From positions 868,001 to 932,000 of the forward strand of contig NZ_BIFR01000002.1 in the NCBI RefSeq assembly GCF_003967535.1: a stretch of DNA of 64,000 nucleotides. Reading direction: 5' to 3'. The position numbers were made by a program, and so were the translations under genes. Every line of letters starts with the position of its first letter. Position 1 is the stretch's first letter. The notes beneath the pieces are model-generated. The model was not told the origin of the DNA. It did no database searches and saw nothing but the letters and a program-made list of their open reading frames with translations. Shown here piece after piece: positions 53,517 through 61,640 of this stretch. Source of the DNA: Tengunoibacter tsumagoiensis. GTDB lineage: Bacteria; Chloroflexota; Ktedonobacteria; Ktedonobacterales; Ktedonobacteraceae.

Positions 53517-54710
53517 TTAAAAAAATAGCTCCTCTAAAGCATTCACTTTGTTCTCATGAGGCCAGCGGTTAAGCATTCCTTGATGTGTTTCAGCCAACTT
53601 ACTTAAGTAGAGGCGGGAACCTGTTACACGAGCAAGTGATACGCCTTGTTCTATGTAGTGGCAGCTCCCTTCTAAATCGCCCATATCACTAAACGCTTGA
53701 GCATGGTAGTATCTCAGATCGACATGTGTCAGTGGGTCAGTATGAGCCTCTACAATATGTTTATCAGCATGCCTAAAGCTTTTGACGGCCTCCTCTGGTT
53801 GTCCTAGATAAAGGTGCGTTTGTCCAGAGCCAAAGACATGTAAAGAATACTGAGTAAAGTTTGTGTAGGGAAATGCAGGGTCATTTGCTGGCTTGTCTGG
53901 ATAGTGTTCTTTGGCTAATCCAATATAGGATAATGCTTCAGACTTTTGTTGCATCATGCCAGTAACCTCTGCCATTCCTGCATAGGTTCTTCCTCTTAGG
54001 AGGGGGGTTACTGTGTTAATGAGAGGTGTTGTCTTTTCATAGGCATTAAGAGCGTATTTGGGTTGTTTCTTATGGAAGAAGATATTTCCGAGACGGATAG
54101 AGGCAGCCACATATAAATTGTTATCTTCCGCAACTTGTGCATACTGAAGGGCTTGTTCGACAGCACTACGCGCTGTGCCAAAGTCCTCTTTATCTGTACA
54201 AAGTTCGGTATAGAGCTGATAGGCTTGCGAACAAAGATGAGCGGCGAGCTTTCTGTTTCTGGTATCTTCTTGTACGGTTTTTTGTAGTTGAGGCAGGTAG
54301 ATATGTAAGTATGGCTCAATAATATCGGAATTGCCGTTGAAGTAGAGACGCCAGCACATTTTCAGGCTGTGCATACATTGGAGCAAGTAGTCTGATCTCG
54401 GTATGAATGGAACCCCGGTTAATGCAGCTCCAATAGCTAACATAACTTCTCTTCTATTTGGGTCTGATTCACTCTTCTCTTTCTGAGGCTCATCAATAAA
54501 GCCTAGTTCAAAGCTATCAAGGCCAAACAAATCACAAAGTTTTTCCTGATAGTGCAGACTTGGTACTCGTTTTCCTGTTTCCCATCTGCTGATTGTTGCC
54601 TCATCAGGAGCTTCAATAGCGGTAGCTACACGCGCCTGGGACCAGCCCTTTTTTTCACGTGCATGTTTCAATCGTGTATTTGGTATTTTCTCTGCCTTAA
54701 CCATATTCAC
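53517..54710 (-). CDS. XRE-family regulator with TPR domain
   Basis: 397 residues. RLKHAREKKGWSQARVATAI, DEATISRWETGKRVPSLHYQ form an XRE HTH; LFGLDSFELGFI is the usual linker. From about 130 on, TPR-like helices: SQAYQLYTELCTDKEDFGTA, YVAASIRLGNIFFHKKQPKY, GQTHLYLGQPEEAVKSFRHA. The layout is that of large TPR regulators that bind signalling peptides (Rgg/PlcR-like), though no peptide gene was identified. GTG 54710 or ATG 54704 are both possible starts. Divergent from the 54877 operon. Confidence 0.87.
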   Translation of the reverse strand: MNMVKAEKIPNTRLKHAREKKGWSQARVATAIEAPDEATISRWETGKRVPSLHYQEKLCDLFGLDSFELGFIDEPQKEKSESDPNRREVMLAIGAALTGVPFIPRSDYLLQCMHSLKMCWRLYFNGNSDIIEPYLHIYLPQLQKTVQEDTRNRKLAAHLCSQAYQLYTELCTDKEDFGTARSAVEQALQYAQVAEDNNLYVAASIRLGNIFFHKKQPKYALNAYEKTTPLINTVTPLLRGRTYAGMAEVTGMMQQKSEALSYIGLAKEHYPDKPANDPAFPYTNFTQYSLHVFGSGQTHLYLGQPEEAVKSFRHADKHIVEAHTDPLTHVDLRYYHAQAFSDMGDLEGSCHYIEQGVSLARVTGSRLYLSKLAETHQGMLNRWPHENKVNALEELFF

Positions 54711-54876
54711 ACCGCCTTGTCAACTACACAATAGATAGATAAGCTTTATAGGATTATAGCATAGAATAAACGGCACATCAAAGAGGAAAAGTTTGACATG
54801 TAAACGGAAATTCACTACCGTATTTTTACTGTATCCTATTTTTAACGGGATAACGATTAGGGAAAGGATGCATTTT

Positions 54877-55128
54877 GTGCCTGCTAGCGAGATACAGCGG
54901 ATGAGAGAAAGACTTGAGCAGGAAGCACAAGGGGCAAGAAACGGGCTCTATGGTTTCTCTGTTGTCTCTAGTCATGAGGCAATCACTGCACGAATGGAAC
55001 GCATGTATGACTATTTAAAAGGTCTACAACAGGCAGGAAAGCATGATGAGGTGAGAGCCTTTTTGATGAATGACAGATTATGGACTGAAAAGGAGTTGTT
55101 TGATGGATCAGACACAAGAAGCAGTTAA
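54877..55128 (+). CDS. Small helical protein, unknown
   Basis: 83 residues from GTG 54877 with AAAGGA 8 nt upstream; the open frame extends upstream without a ribosome site. EIQRMRERLEQEAQGARNGL and HEAITARMERMYDYLKGLQQ suggest two amphipathic helices, possibly coiled-coil. It overlaps the receiver-like gene by 26 bp, so the two are probably co-translated. No family recognised. Its position divergent from the XRE-TPR gene suggests it is controlled by it. Confidence 0.6.
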   Translation: MPASEIQRMRERLEQEAQGARNGLYGFSVVSSHEAITARMERMYDYLKGLQQAGKHDEVRAFLMNDRLWTEKELFDGSDTRSS

Positions 55129-55480
55129 AAAAGCGGTAATTATTAAAAATTGGAACTCTGTTAGAGTACTACTCGAGATTTATCTCCGCCGCGAGTTATT
55201 TGCAGTAAGAATCTATGATAACCACTTAGCTGCACTAACTGAACTTCCACAGCTCACCATCAAACCGGACCTCATGGTGATTGACCTGGATAGCAACAAT
55301 CTGTCGAGCATCGTTACGGGACTTCACTCCTGTTGTCCGTCTACCAGGGTGATTGTTCTGTTAGATGAAAAAGATGTACAGGTTGTTGAAGAACTACGCC
55401 ATCTACCCAATGCATGTATCCTATTCAAGCCTTTTATTGTCAAACAATTTTTGAATTTGGTTCAGGGGGGTCTATGTTAA
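55103..55480 (+). CDS. Degenerate response-regulator receiver protein
   Basis: 125 residues from ATG 55103 (GGAG 7 nt upstream). AVIIKNWNSVRVLLEIYLRR, PDLMVIDLDSNNLSSIVTGL, TRVIVLLDEKDV and ACILFKPFIVKQFLNLVQ follow a receiver fold, with the phospho-acceptor Asp (VIDLD) and Lys (FKPF) present. The acidic pair that binds Mg2+ after strand 1 is missing (KNWN), so it may act without phosphorylation. No output domain. Overlaps the preceding gene by 26 bp. Confidence 0.65.
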   Translation: MDQTQEAVKKAVIIKNWNSVRVLLEIYLRRELFAVRIYDNHLAALTELPQLTIKPDLMVIDLDSNNLSSIVTGLHSCCPSTRVIVLLDEKDVQVVEELRHLPNACILFKPFIVKQFLNLVQGGLC

Positions 55481-55546
55481 GCCGACGAAAAAGACTACGC
55501 GATATACCAGTAAAGAAAGACAAACCCACTTCCCAAGCCTCTTGAA
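55475..55546 (+). CDS. Possible 23-residue basic peptide
   Basis: ATG 55475 overlaps the stop of the receiver-like gene (ATGTTAA) and is preceded by AGGGGGG. It encodes MLSRRKRLRDIPVKKDKPTS then QAS. The overlap and ribosome site would allow coupled translation, but a 23-codon frame can arise by chance. If real it could be the peptide partner of the XRE-TPR regulator; that is speculation. Confidence 0.25.
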
Positions 55547-55689
55547 AAAGGGGCTCTAGACACAGCCACATGGGCCCGTGATGATCCGTACTGGTAGAGG
55601 TTCCTGTGGCGGTGCCTGGAGCTCTAACAAGCTACCAGGACTCTATCAAGGAAGAAAGATGTTTGTCATTACTATTGATGGAGAAGTAG

Positions 55690-55887
55690 GTGAGGGGAAA
55701 GAAATTTTACTGTGATATTGATGGTGTACTTGCTGTCATGCTTTCACAAACAGGATTCAAGCCTTTTGTCGAACACTACACAAAACTTCTTGCTATTCCA
55801 GATCGGCTTGCTGATTATAGCGACTTGATCGTCCATCCCGTATTTCAAGACTGGTACTCTACTCATGAAGAGAAAGGGAGCAATTAA
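55690..55887 (+). CDS. Truncated HAD-like protein
   Basis: 65 codons from GTG 55690 with GGAG upstream: KKFYCDIDGVLAVMLSQTGF carries a DxDG motif like the HAD nucleophile, followed by SDLIVHPVFQDWYSTHEEK. The frame ends at a repeat (GCAATTAATTC) also seen at a broken end at 51.6 kb, so it is probably truncated by a mobile element. In another frame the preceding 55659 ATG gives ITIDGEVGEGK, a P-loop-like string in an 18-codon ORF. Confidence 0.35.
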   Translation: MRGKKFYCDIDGVLAVMLSQTGFKPFVEHYTKLLAIPDRLADYSDLIVHPVFQDWYSTHEEKGSN

Positions 55888-56034
55888 TTCATTTGTAGAA
55901 TTCCCTTGTTGATTGATTTCGCTCGACTCAGAGTACGTACATTTATAACTATATAGGTCAGGGTATTGAGATTTTTCACTGATTGAGCATTGCGCACCTT
56001 GGGTCGTTCAAATGCCAACTCTTTGGTTTGACTC

Positions 56035-56343
56035 TTGATGCGTTCGCAGCTAGTTGGAGGAATACAGCTTATCCCGCAACCTCAAACGGTGATCTGGGAT
56101 CACCTTCCAAAACCACTCAACACTGGCACAGAAATCCTTCAGCGACTTCTGGCAAATGAGTGCGAAATCTGCAAATCTCCACAAGATGTGGAGGCCCACG
56201 ATATCAGAAAACGTGCAGATCTTCAGGTAAAAGGAAGACGAGAACAGCCAGCCTGGATGAAGTTGATGGCAATGCGACAACGAAAAACGCTTGTTGTTTG
56301 TCGCTCCTGTCACATGAAGATACACGCAGGGCAACCAACCTGA
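56035..56343 (+). pseudogene. Group II intron maturase, C-terminal HNH remnant
   Basis: The frame reads LLANECEICKSPQDVEAHDI, RKRADLQVKGRREQPAWMKL, MAMRQRKTLVVCRSCHMKIH: CxxC, then HDI(R), then CxxCH, the HNH endonuclease domain at the end of group II intron reverse transcriptases. The RT and maturase domains are missing. Downstream to about 56465, GCGAAAGCGG and GTTCGGAGGG resemble the usual 3' intron RNA (domains IV-VI), so the 3' end of an intron has survived. Confidence 0.75.
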
Positions 56344-56573
56344 ACCATTTCGGGGAAAGAAGCACTGGAGGGTTAAATACAGCGAAAGCGGTATGATCAG
56401 TTCGGAGGGGCCGAAGGAAAAGGACGCAACCGCAAACCTCGCTAGCACCCTACCCGGCGCAAACAAGGTTGTTCTCTGCCTGGGGCCATGATCGCTGTCT
56501 TTACCCAGTCCCTTTTGCCTGTGGCATGGGGATCTGAGGAATGACCCCTTTGTTCACAGATATGAGGTGATGT

Positions 56574-57041
56574 ATGGCGACGCTCTCTTATCGCAAAGAT
56601 AACATTTTCGACTCAGCGGCCCAGGTGATCGTTAACCCTGTGAATTGCAAAGGTCACATGGGGAAAGGTCTTGCGCTGGCTTTTAAACAAAGATATCCAG
56701 ACATGTTTGCAGTCTATCAACAAGAGTGCCGCGAAGGGAAACTGCGCATTGGCCAGCCGACCCTCTACAAAGCGAGTACGCCCTGGATCCTCAATTTTCC
56801 GACAAAAGATCATTGGCGCGACGACTCAAAGGTTGAATACATTGAGGAAGGTCTTCGGTATGTTGTCGACCACTACAAAGCGCTCGAGATCCAAAGTATT
56901 GCCTTTCCTAAGCTGGGAGCAGGGCTTGGCAACCTCTCTTGGAACGTGGTCGGACCGCTCATGGTCACCTATCTCAGCCTGGTAGATAGTGATGTCTTTA
57001 TCTACATCAGCGAGGAAGATCAAGAATACCTCCTGAAGTAA
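56574..57041 (+). CDS. DarG-like macrodomain protein, orphan
   Basis: 155 residues. VIVNPVNCKGHMGKGLALAF is the macrodomain ADP-ribose-binding loop as seen in DarG antitoxins; IQSIAFPKLGAGLGNLSWNV is the second loop. DarG removes ADP-ribose from thymidine in DNA and neutralises DarT. No DarT-like gene is adjacent, and the C-terminal DarT-binding domain of full-length DarG (about 350 residues) is missing. GAGG precedes the ATG. It lies just after a group II intron remnant. Confidence 0.85.
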   Translation: MATLSYRKDNIFDSAAQVIVNPVNCKGHMGKGLALAFKQRYPDMFAVYQQECREGKLRIGQPTLYKASTPWILNFPTKDHWRDDSKVEYIEEGLRYVVDHYKALEIQSIAFPKLGAGLGNLSWNVVGPLMVTYLSLVDSDVFIYISEEDQEYLLK

Positions 57042-57284
57042 CTTCCCTCACGTGGTGGCAATGTCTCGCAATTGTCGTTGCCTGAGGGACACCTGAGTAG
57101 TGACGAAAAAGCAAAGGCTTTACTGAGAGAGTCATTTTGATGACGGCTGAAAAACAGGGGGAGGAAATAGGAGCGCCGGGAAGGAAGATGTGCTCTCTGT
57201 ACGGAGCAATCTAATGCTCTGTATGAGGCTTTGGCACTTAGCATGATCTTGCATCACTCGGAAGGTTGCCATTTCTTCTTTGAG

Positions 57285-57339
57285 GAGGAAGAGGAACGAT
57301 CTTGACAGATCTCTGCCATCTTGATCGTTCCTCTTCCTC
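57285..57339. terminator. 17-bp inverted repeat between convergent genes
   Basis: GAGGAAGAGGAACGATC (57285-57301) and GATCGTTCCTCTTCCTC (57323-57339) pair perfectly around a 21-nt loop, between the macrodomain stop (57041) and the stop of the minus-strand 57366 gene. It is likely a bidirectional terminator. The remainder of 57042-57365 has no gene. Confidence 0.7.
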
Positions 57340-57365
57340 ATTTTCCAGGTTCAGTTTATCGCTTG

Positions 57366-58568
57366 TCAAAGAGAGGGATTCGTTGCAATATCAGGAAGGG
57401 TCGTGGTATCGAGCTCATAGGTGTTGACAAGCCAGCCAGTCCCTCCCATGGGCGCATTTTCACCTTGATTCTGTGGAGGAACGCGTACCAAAATCACTGT
57501 CATATGATGCAGAAGAGGCTGGTTTGTTTTCGGATCGATTTCCAGCCCTTCGGTACGATTTTTACTGGTCGGATCAATCTTTGATTGAAGGAGTTCAAAG
57601 GGAATGCTGAGCCAGGCAAATTGGTCTGGTTGTCCCTGAATCGGTACGATCTGAAATTTGAGGAGTGCAGGTTGAGCCTTTGGCACGACCTGTTGAATGA
57701 TCTGAGAGGTCTGTATCTTGTTGTAGAGGACATTATTGATCATGCGGACGTCATTGTTCACAAAACGGGTTTTTCCGCCCGACGTGAGCAAAAAGGTTGA
57801 GCTGGTAAGTGTCCCACTATGATTGGTTGGCGTCCCACTATTGCGGTAATCATAGCTCATCTCTCGATCGGTAAAGGTGCTCCCCGTCCTGAATGCTTCA
57901 ACTGCATCTCCAACGGTGAGTCCAGCCTGTGTCCATCCACTCTGGCTCAGCAGTTGTGTCGATGGAAGCGTCTCTGAAGGAGAAGTGCCTGTGTTTGAAA
58001 CTCCTTGATCTGGATGTGAGGGAGCAGATGTACTGGCCACAGGTGATTTTGCTGGTGGGTGTGTTGAGGATGGTCCTTGTGTCGACATTCCTGTTGGACT
58101 GGATGATGTTCCGTTCGTGTCCTGAGGAGGCATCGTGTTTCCAGATAGCGTATTTGGAGCAGTTGTTGCCTGGGCAAAGACAAACAAGCTTGCGCCAATA
58201 ATCGTGATGAGCACAACACCCCCAATAAGCAGCACTTTGAGCAGTTGAAACGTGCCCCAGTGTTTTTTTGTGATCGGCGTGGCTACTGGTGGTGGCGTCC
58301 CCTGACCTTGAGCGTTCGTCGTCGCAAGCGTTGGCATTGCAGCAGAGTTCTGAAACGGTAAGACGAATGGGCTCCCGTGATTGCCCTGCTCATCGAGAAG
58401 GGGAAGATGGAGATCAGCATCGTCTTCTTCTACCGTATAGAAGAGCGGAGGCTGTTTGCCTGATGGGGTTGGTTTCCCTCCCTGAAGTGGTGGTTGGGAA
58501 CCAGATAGCGATGATATTGGGTTGAAGACATTCTGCTCTTGAGAATCCTGTGGTGGTGTGTTCTGCAT
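57366..58568 (-). CDS. TM-anchored protein with outer domain, unknown
   Basis: 400 residues. A Pro/Gln-rich cytosolic N-terminus (QNTPPQDSQEQNVFNPISS) leads to one TM helix (LLKVLLIGGVVLITIIGASL) near residue 115, then a Ser/Thr/Pro-rich linker, then an outer domain with VGDAVEAFRTGSTFTDREMS, SSTFLLTSGGKTRFVNNDVR and PALLKFQIVPIQGQPDQFAW, similar in style to LppX/LprG-type or other beta-rich secreted domains but not assignable. AAAGGT precedes the ATG. Last gene of the minus-strand RpoC-like series. Confidence 0.6.
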   Translation of the reverse strand: MQNTPPQDSQEQNVFNPISSLSGSQPPLQGGKPTPSGKQPPLFYTVEEDDADLHLPLLDEQGNHGSPFVLPFQNSAAMPTLATTNAQGQGTPPPVATPITKKHWGTFQLLKVLLIGGVVLITIIGASLFVFAQATTAPNTLSGNTMPPQDTNGTSSSPTGMSTQGPSSTHPPAKSPVASTSAPSHPDQGVSNTGTSPSETLPSTQLLSQSGWTQAGLTVGDAVEAFRTGSTFTDREMSYDYRNSGTPTNHSGTLTSSTFLLTSGGKTRFVNNDVRMINNVLYNKIQTSQIIQQVVPKAQPALLKFQIVPIQGQPDQFAWLSIPFELLQSKIDPTSKNRTEGLEIDPKTNQPLLHHMTVILVRVPPQNQGENAPMGGTGWLVNTYELDTTTLPDIATNPSL

Positions 58569-58824
58569 GAGATAACCTTTCTTCTCCAGAGAGTACCTGG
58601 CTTAAGATGCTCTGTATTCTATCCATGAAATGAATCTTGGAGTGTTTCTGCACTCAAGAATGAGTGTACAAAGCATCTCGGAAGAGTTGGCAGGGAGGTG
58701 AGGTGCACCGGAGTGGTGGGAGAGGGGAAGGGAAGGTTCAGCTATTTTTAGATTGTCGAGGCGTAGGTCTCATGACGCCTTTTTCTGTTATCCTCGCAAT
58801 TCTCAATGCTGTTCCCATGTGATT

Positions 58825-59673
58825 TTAAACAATCCGAAGGATGTGTGTAAGCGAGGTATCCAGGCTTTCAGGTATACTTGTCACGTAGATGTGTTCGCCA
58901 TTCCAATACACTCCAGGCGCTGTAGCTACGGTCTCTAAGAAGGAATGTGTACCCTGGCGCGAGAGGAGTGTGTTCAGTCGATCGATAATTCCATCAAGTG
59001 TTGATTGGGATGTATCGATCAGGAGTAAGGCAATAGCTGGTTGAAATATCGATGCTCGTTGGAGAAATGCAGAAAGCTCCTGAGTACTGACATGTGAGGT
59101 TGATTTGCATTCTATCGTGAGCGTGAGATGATCAAGAAGTGCAACAATATCAAGATCTCCACGCTCATACCCACGATAACAGGTGACACCATGTCGTACT
59201 GGAACGAGATGATCAAAGTGTGGATTGCGTCGAAACCATTCAGCAATATACCATTCAAGCGTATGACCAAGGTCTCTGATCCCAAAACAGCGAGCGCCCC
59301 TTTTCCACCTGTCCTGGTCTTCTCTCAGGAGTTCCTGGTCCTGCAAAAAGGTCTGGATGGTGTGCCAGTCTGCATCATTGGGAAAAAGAGCGTGCATCGA
59401 TGCTTTTAAACAAGGTCTTTGAGAGAGTAAGACACGCAATAGTCGACGAAAAGCGGTTTTGCTAAAGAGATGATAAAAGGTGGTATCTGTATACGTGGCT
59501 CCGTTGGGACAGAGGAGCCAGCTCTGTCTCACGACATCGGGATCGCTATAGATTGGGCGCGTCGTTGCGACACTCAATCCACGTTCTCGCATCTGTTGAA
59601 AAAAACTATCTCCTGTAATCACTTCGTTTCGCAAGGAGTACGGGACAGGAATGGCAAGAGTTGTCTGGTTCAT
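58825..59673 (-). CDS. PD-(D/E)XK nuclease-like protein
   Basis: 282 residues. The N-terminal half (AFRRLLRVLLSQRPCLKASM, WHTIQTFLQDQELLREDQDR) looks like a winged-helix region. The C-terminal half has LGHTLEWYIAEWFRRNPHFD, YERGDLDIVALLDHLTLTIE, CKSTSHVSTQELSAFLQRAS: Glu of helix 1, then D-x-D and the I-E-C-K strand typical of PD-(D/E)XK nucleases, followed by LLLIDT. It should cut or bind DNA. Its start overlaps the stop of the upstream 575-residue gene by 4 bp, so they are translationally coupled. Confidence 0.7.
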   Translation of the reverse strand: MNQTTLAIPVPYSLRNEVITGDSFFQQMRERGLSVATTRPIYSDPDVVRQSWLLCPNGATYTDTTFYHLFSKTAFRRLLRVLLSQRPCLKASMHALFPNDADWHTIQTFLQDQELLREDQDRWKRGARCFGIRDLGHTLEWYIAEWFRRNPHFDHLVPVRHGVTCYRGYERGDLDIVALLDHLTLTIECKSTSHVSTQELSAFLQRASIFQPAIALLLIDTSQSTLDGIIDRLNTLLSRQGTHSFLETVATAPGVYWNGEHIYVTSIPESLDTSLTHILRIV

Positions 59674-61397
59674 ACATGTTCATCTTGACGAGATGGAATC
59701 TGAGAGGAGAAGCGATAGGCGCTCGTTGTCCTTTTGGCTTCGATCACATCACTTTCGGTGTCCCGATCAGGTTTCCAGTTTCCCTCAGAAAGTGTTGCCA
59801 TACGTTCTTTAAACGCTAAATAGACCTGATCAATCATATCTGGATTGCCGAGTTTGCCAAGCTCGACGACGCAACGGCGCATCGCACGTGCAGCTCTGAC
59901 CACCCGTTCACCATCTTTGCCTGCCCGATAGGCAAACTTCAATTTTTGATCCCAACGCGTATTAACGGCATACATTGCATAGTCATGGAAGAGCTGAGCG
60001 GCTCTTCCAATGTGATGCCGACGGTGCTCCTCATTTTGCTCAACGGACAGATTGGGATCAAGAAAGCTCTTCCCCAGTGCACTTTCATAATTTGCCATGA
60101 TCAAGAGTGCATCTAAATATTTGTCTCGATAGAGCGTGACTGGCTCTTTGACCCAGGCTCCAAACTCTTCAGGGAACTTCTCCAGGAACGATTGAAGGAA
60201 GTCACCAGGATAAGCACCAATAAGATTCTGGCACGCTTCTATGACCCACTCAGGAATGGTGCCATTAAGCTTCTCGTCCAGGACACCTTCTTTGCGTGCA
60301 ATCTGGATCGCATGATAAAGATCATCAATTTTTTCCAGGTCAATCACTCTACAAGATGGGTGGAGCCAATAGAAGCCTGGTTCATTACTGAAGAAATCAA
60401 CGTCTGTTGTGACCTGATGGCCGTTCTTTGCTAATTCTTTGATGGCGCGATCTAAATCCTGTCGAAGATATCTTTTGGCGGCATCGAAGACTTCTCCAAG
60501 TTGATCCGTATTCATTTCACGTCTTTTTCCACGAGCGAGCACATAGGTCAACATTTTGTCGCGGTCAACTGACGCCCCTTGTTTCCAGGCAATGTAGGCA
60601 AGTTGAATCAGGCGAATTGCATTCTCCCCTCTCCGTAACTTCACTTCTATACTTGTCCCATCATCGGCGCATACCCAACAACGTATGTGCTTCAAGAGTG
60701 TTAATGTGACCGGTTTTGAGAAATCAGTGGGTTCTCGTGATTTCTGTAAGGAAAAAAATGTTTTCGATCCCTCTGCTGGGATGATTTTCTCCAGTTCCTG
60801 GGGTTGTAAAGGGACATCAACGACAGGTGATTGCAAGATCTGTTCTGCCTCTATGGCCTTCTCTTCTTCTCTCTCCTCTCCATCTGCACCGTTTTTCGAC
60901 TTTTCAGAAGCGTCTGGTGGAGACCAGAGAGGGTTTGTCATTGGTAATGGTGTGATAGGAAGATGTGCCTGTTGCCAGGGATTGGTTGGATCTTGCTGGA
61001 AGAGGGGAGGGGCAGCGATAGGCCTTCTTGTTTCCCATTCTTTGTGTGGGCTCTGATGTGCGGTCATTCGTCGTTCAAGTTTGTATCGAGGTTTTTGGGT
61101 AGTTTCCTGCATTGGTCGTATGCTTTTTGTGCTATGGTCGTTTTTTCGTAAGGAGAGCCATAATTCCCCTATCAAGAGAAAGACCCAGACCCATCCTGCC
61201 GCAAGGAGGAAACTAAGAAGCGGGGAAAGAATTTTTACAATAATTGCGGTACGCACCAGTGGAGAGAATTGGGATAGTTGATCCAGCAGCGATAACGAGG
61301 GAAGCCATATCCGAATGGTCACCAGGATAGCTATCAGCATCCCAACAGAGCATGCAACAATCAAGCGTGTTCGAGTATGCTTTCCTTCTTGAGGCAT
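59670..61397 (-). CDS. Two-TM protein with large cytosolic domain (winged-helix/BTAD-like), unknown
   Basis: 575 residues. Two TM helices near residues 10-80 (LIVACSVGMLIAILVTIRIW, LLSFLLAAGWVWVFLLIGEL) are followed by a ~150-residue linker and a soluble domain. HIRCWVCADDGTSIEVKLRR begins it, then QLGEVFDAAKRYLRQDLDRA, IKELAKNGHQ, VDFFSNEPGFYWLHPSCRVI suggest a winged-helix plus BTAD-like helical region as in SARP-type regulators. That reading is tentative. AAAGGAG precedes the ATG. Gene follows the RpoC-like gene by ~240 bp and overlaps the nuclease-like gene. Confidence 0.6.
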   Translation of the reverse strand: MPQEGKHTRTRLIVACSVGMLIAILVTIRIWLPSLSLLDQLSQFSPLVRTAIIVKILSPLLSFLLAAGWVWVFLLIGELWLSLRKNDHSTKSIRPMQETTQKPRYKLERRMTAHQSPHKEWETRRPIAAPPLFQQDPTNPWQQAHLPITPLPMTNPLWSPPDASEKSKNGADGEEREEEKAIEAEQILQSPVVDVPLQPQELEKIIPAEGSKTFFSLQKSREPTDFSKPVTLTLLKHIRCWVCADDGTSIEVKLRRGENAIRLIQLAYIAWKQGASVDRDKMLTYVLARGKRREMNTDQLGEVFDAAKRYLRQDLDRAIKELAKNGHQVTTDVDFFSNEPGFYWLHPSCRVIDLEKIDDLYHAIQIARKEGVLDEKLNGTIPEWVIEACQNLIGAYPGDFLQSFLEKFPEEFGAWVKEPVTLYRDKYLDALLIMANYESALGKSFLDPNLSVEQNEEHRRHHIGRAAQLFHDYAMYAVNTRWDQKLKFAYRAGKDGERVVRAARAMRRCVVELGKLGNPDMIDQVYLAFKERMATLSEGNWKPDRDTESDVIEAKRTTSAYRFSSQIPSRQDEHV

Positions 61398-61640
61398 ATC
61401 TCACTCCTTTCATAGAGATATGGAGGATCTCATAAGGCAGCTATGAGATTTTTCTCGATTTATTGAAACCGCGAAGCATTTTGTTCTTACACCTTCCGCC
61501 TTGTTTATGATAATTTACAGCATTTGCAACTCTATGATTGCAACAGGGCAAAAAAAGTATCTTGATAGAATCAAGTATACAACAAATTATGAGCTGTGGT
61601 CGATGATTGTACAGGTGAATAGTGTTCTCTGCAATTTCTT

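Noticed and set aside
55659..55715. 18-codon ORF with P-loop-like ITIDGEVGEGK
   Set aside because: Has AAGGAAG upstream, but is too short for a P-loop enzyme and overlaps a better frame; may be a remnant.
58759..58785. AGGCGT...ACGCCTTTTTC hairpin
   Set aside because: Stem only 6 bp and the T-tract is on the plus strand while both neighbours are on the minus strand.
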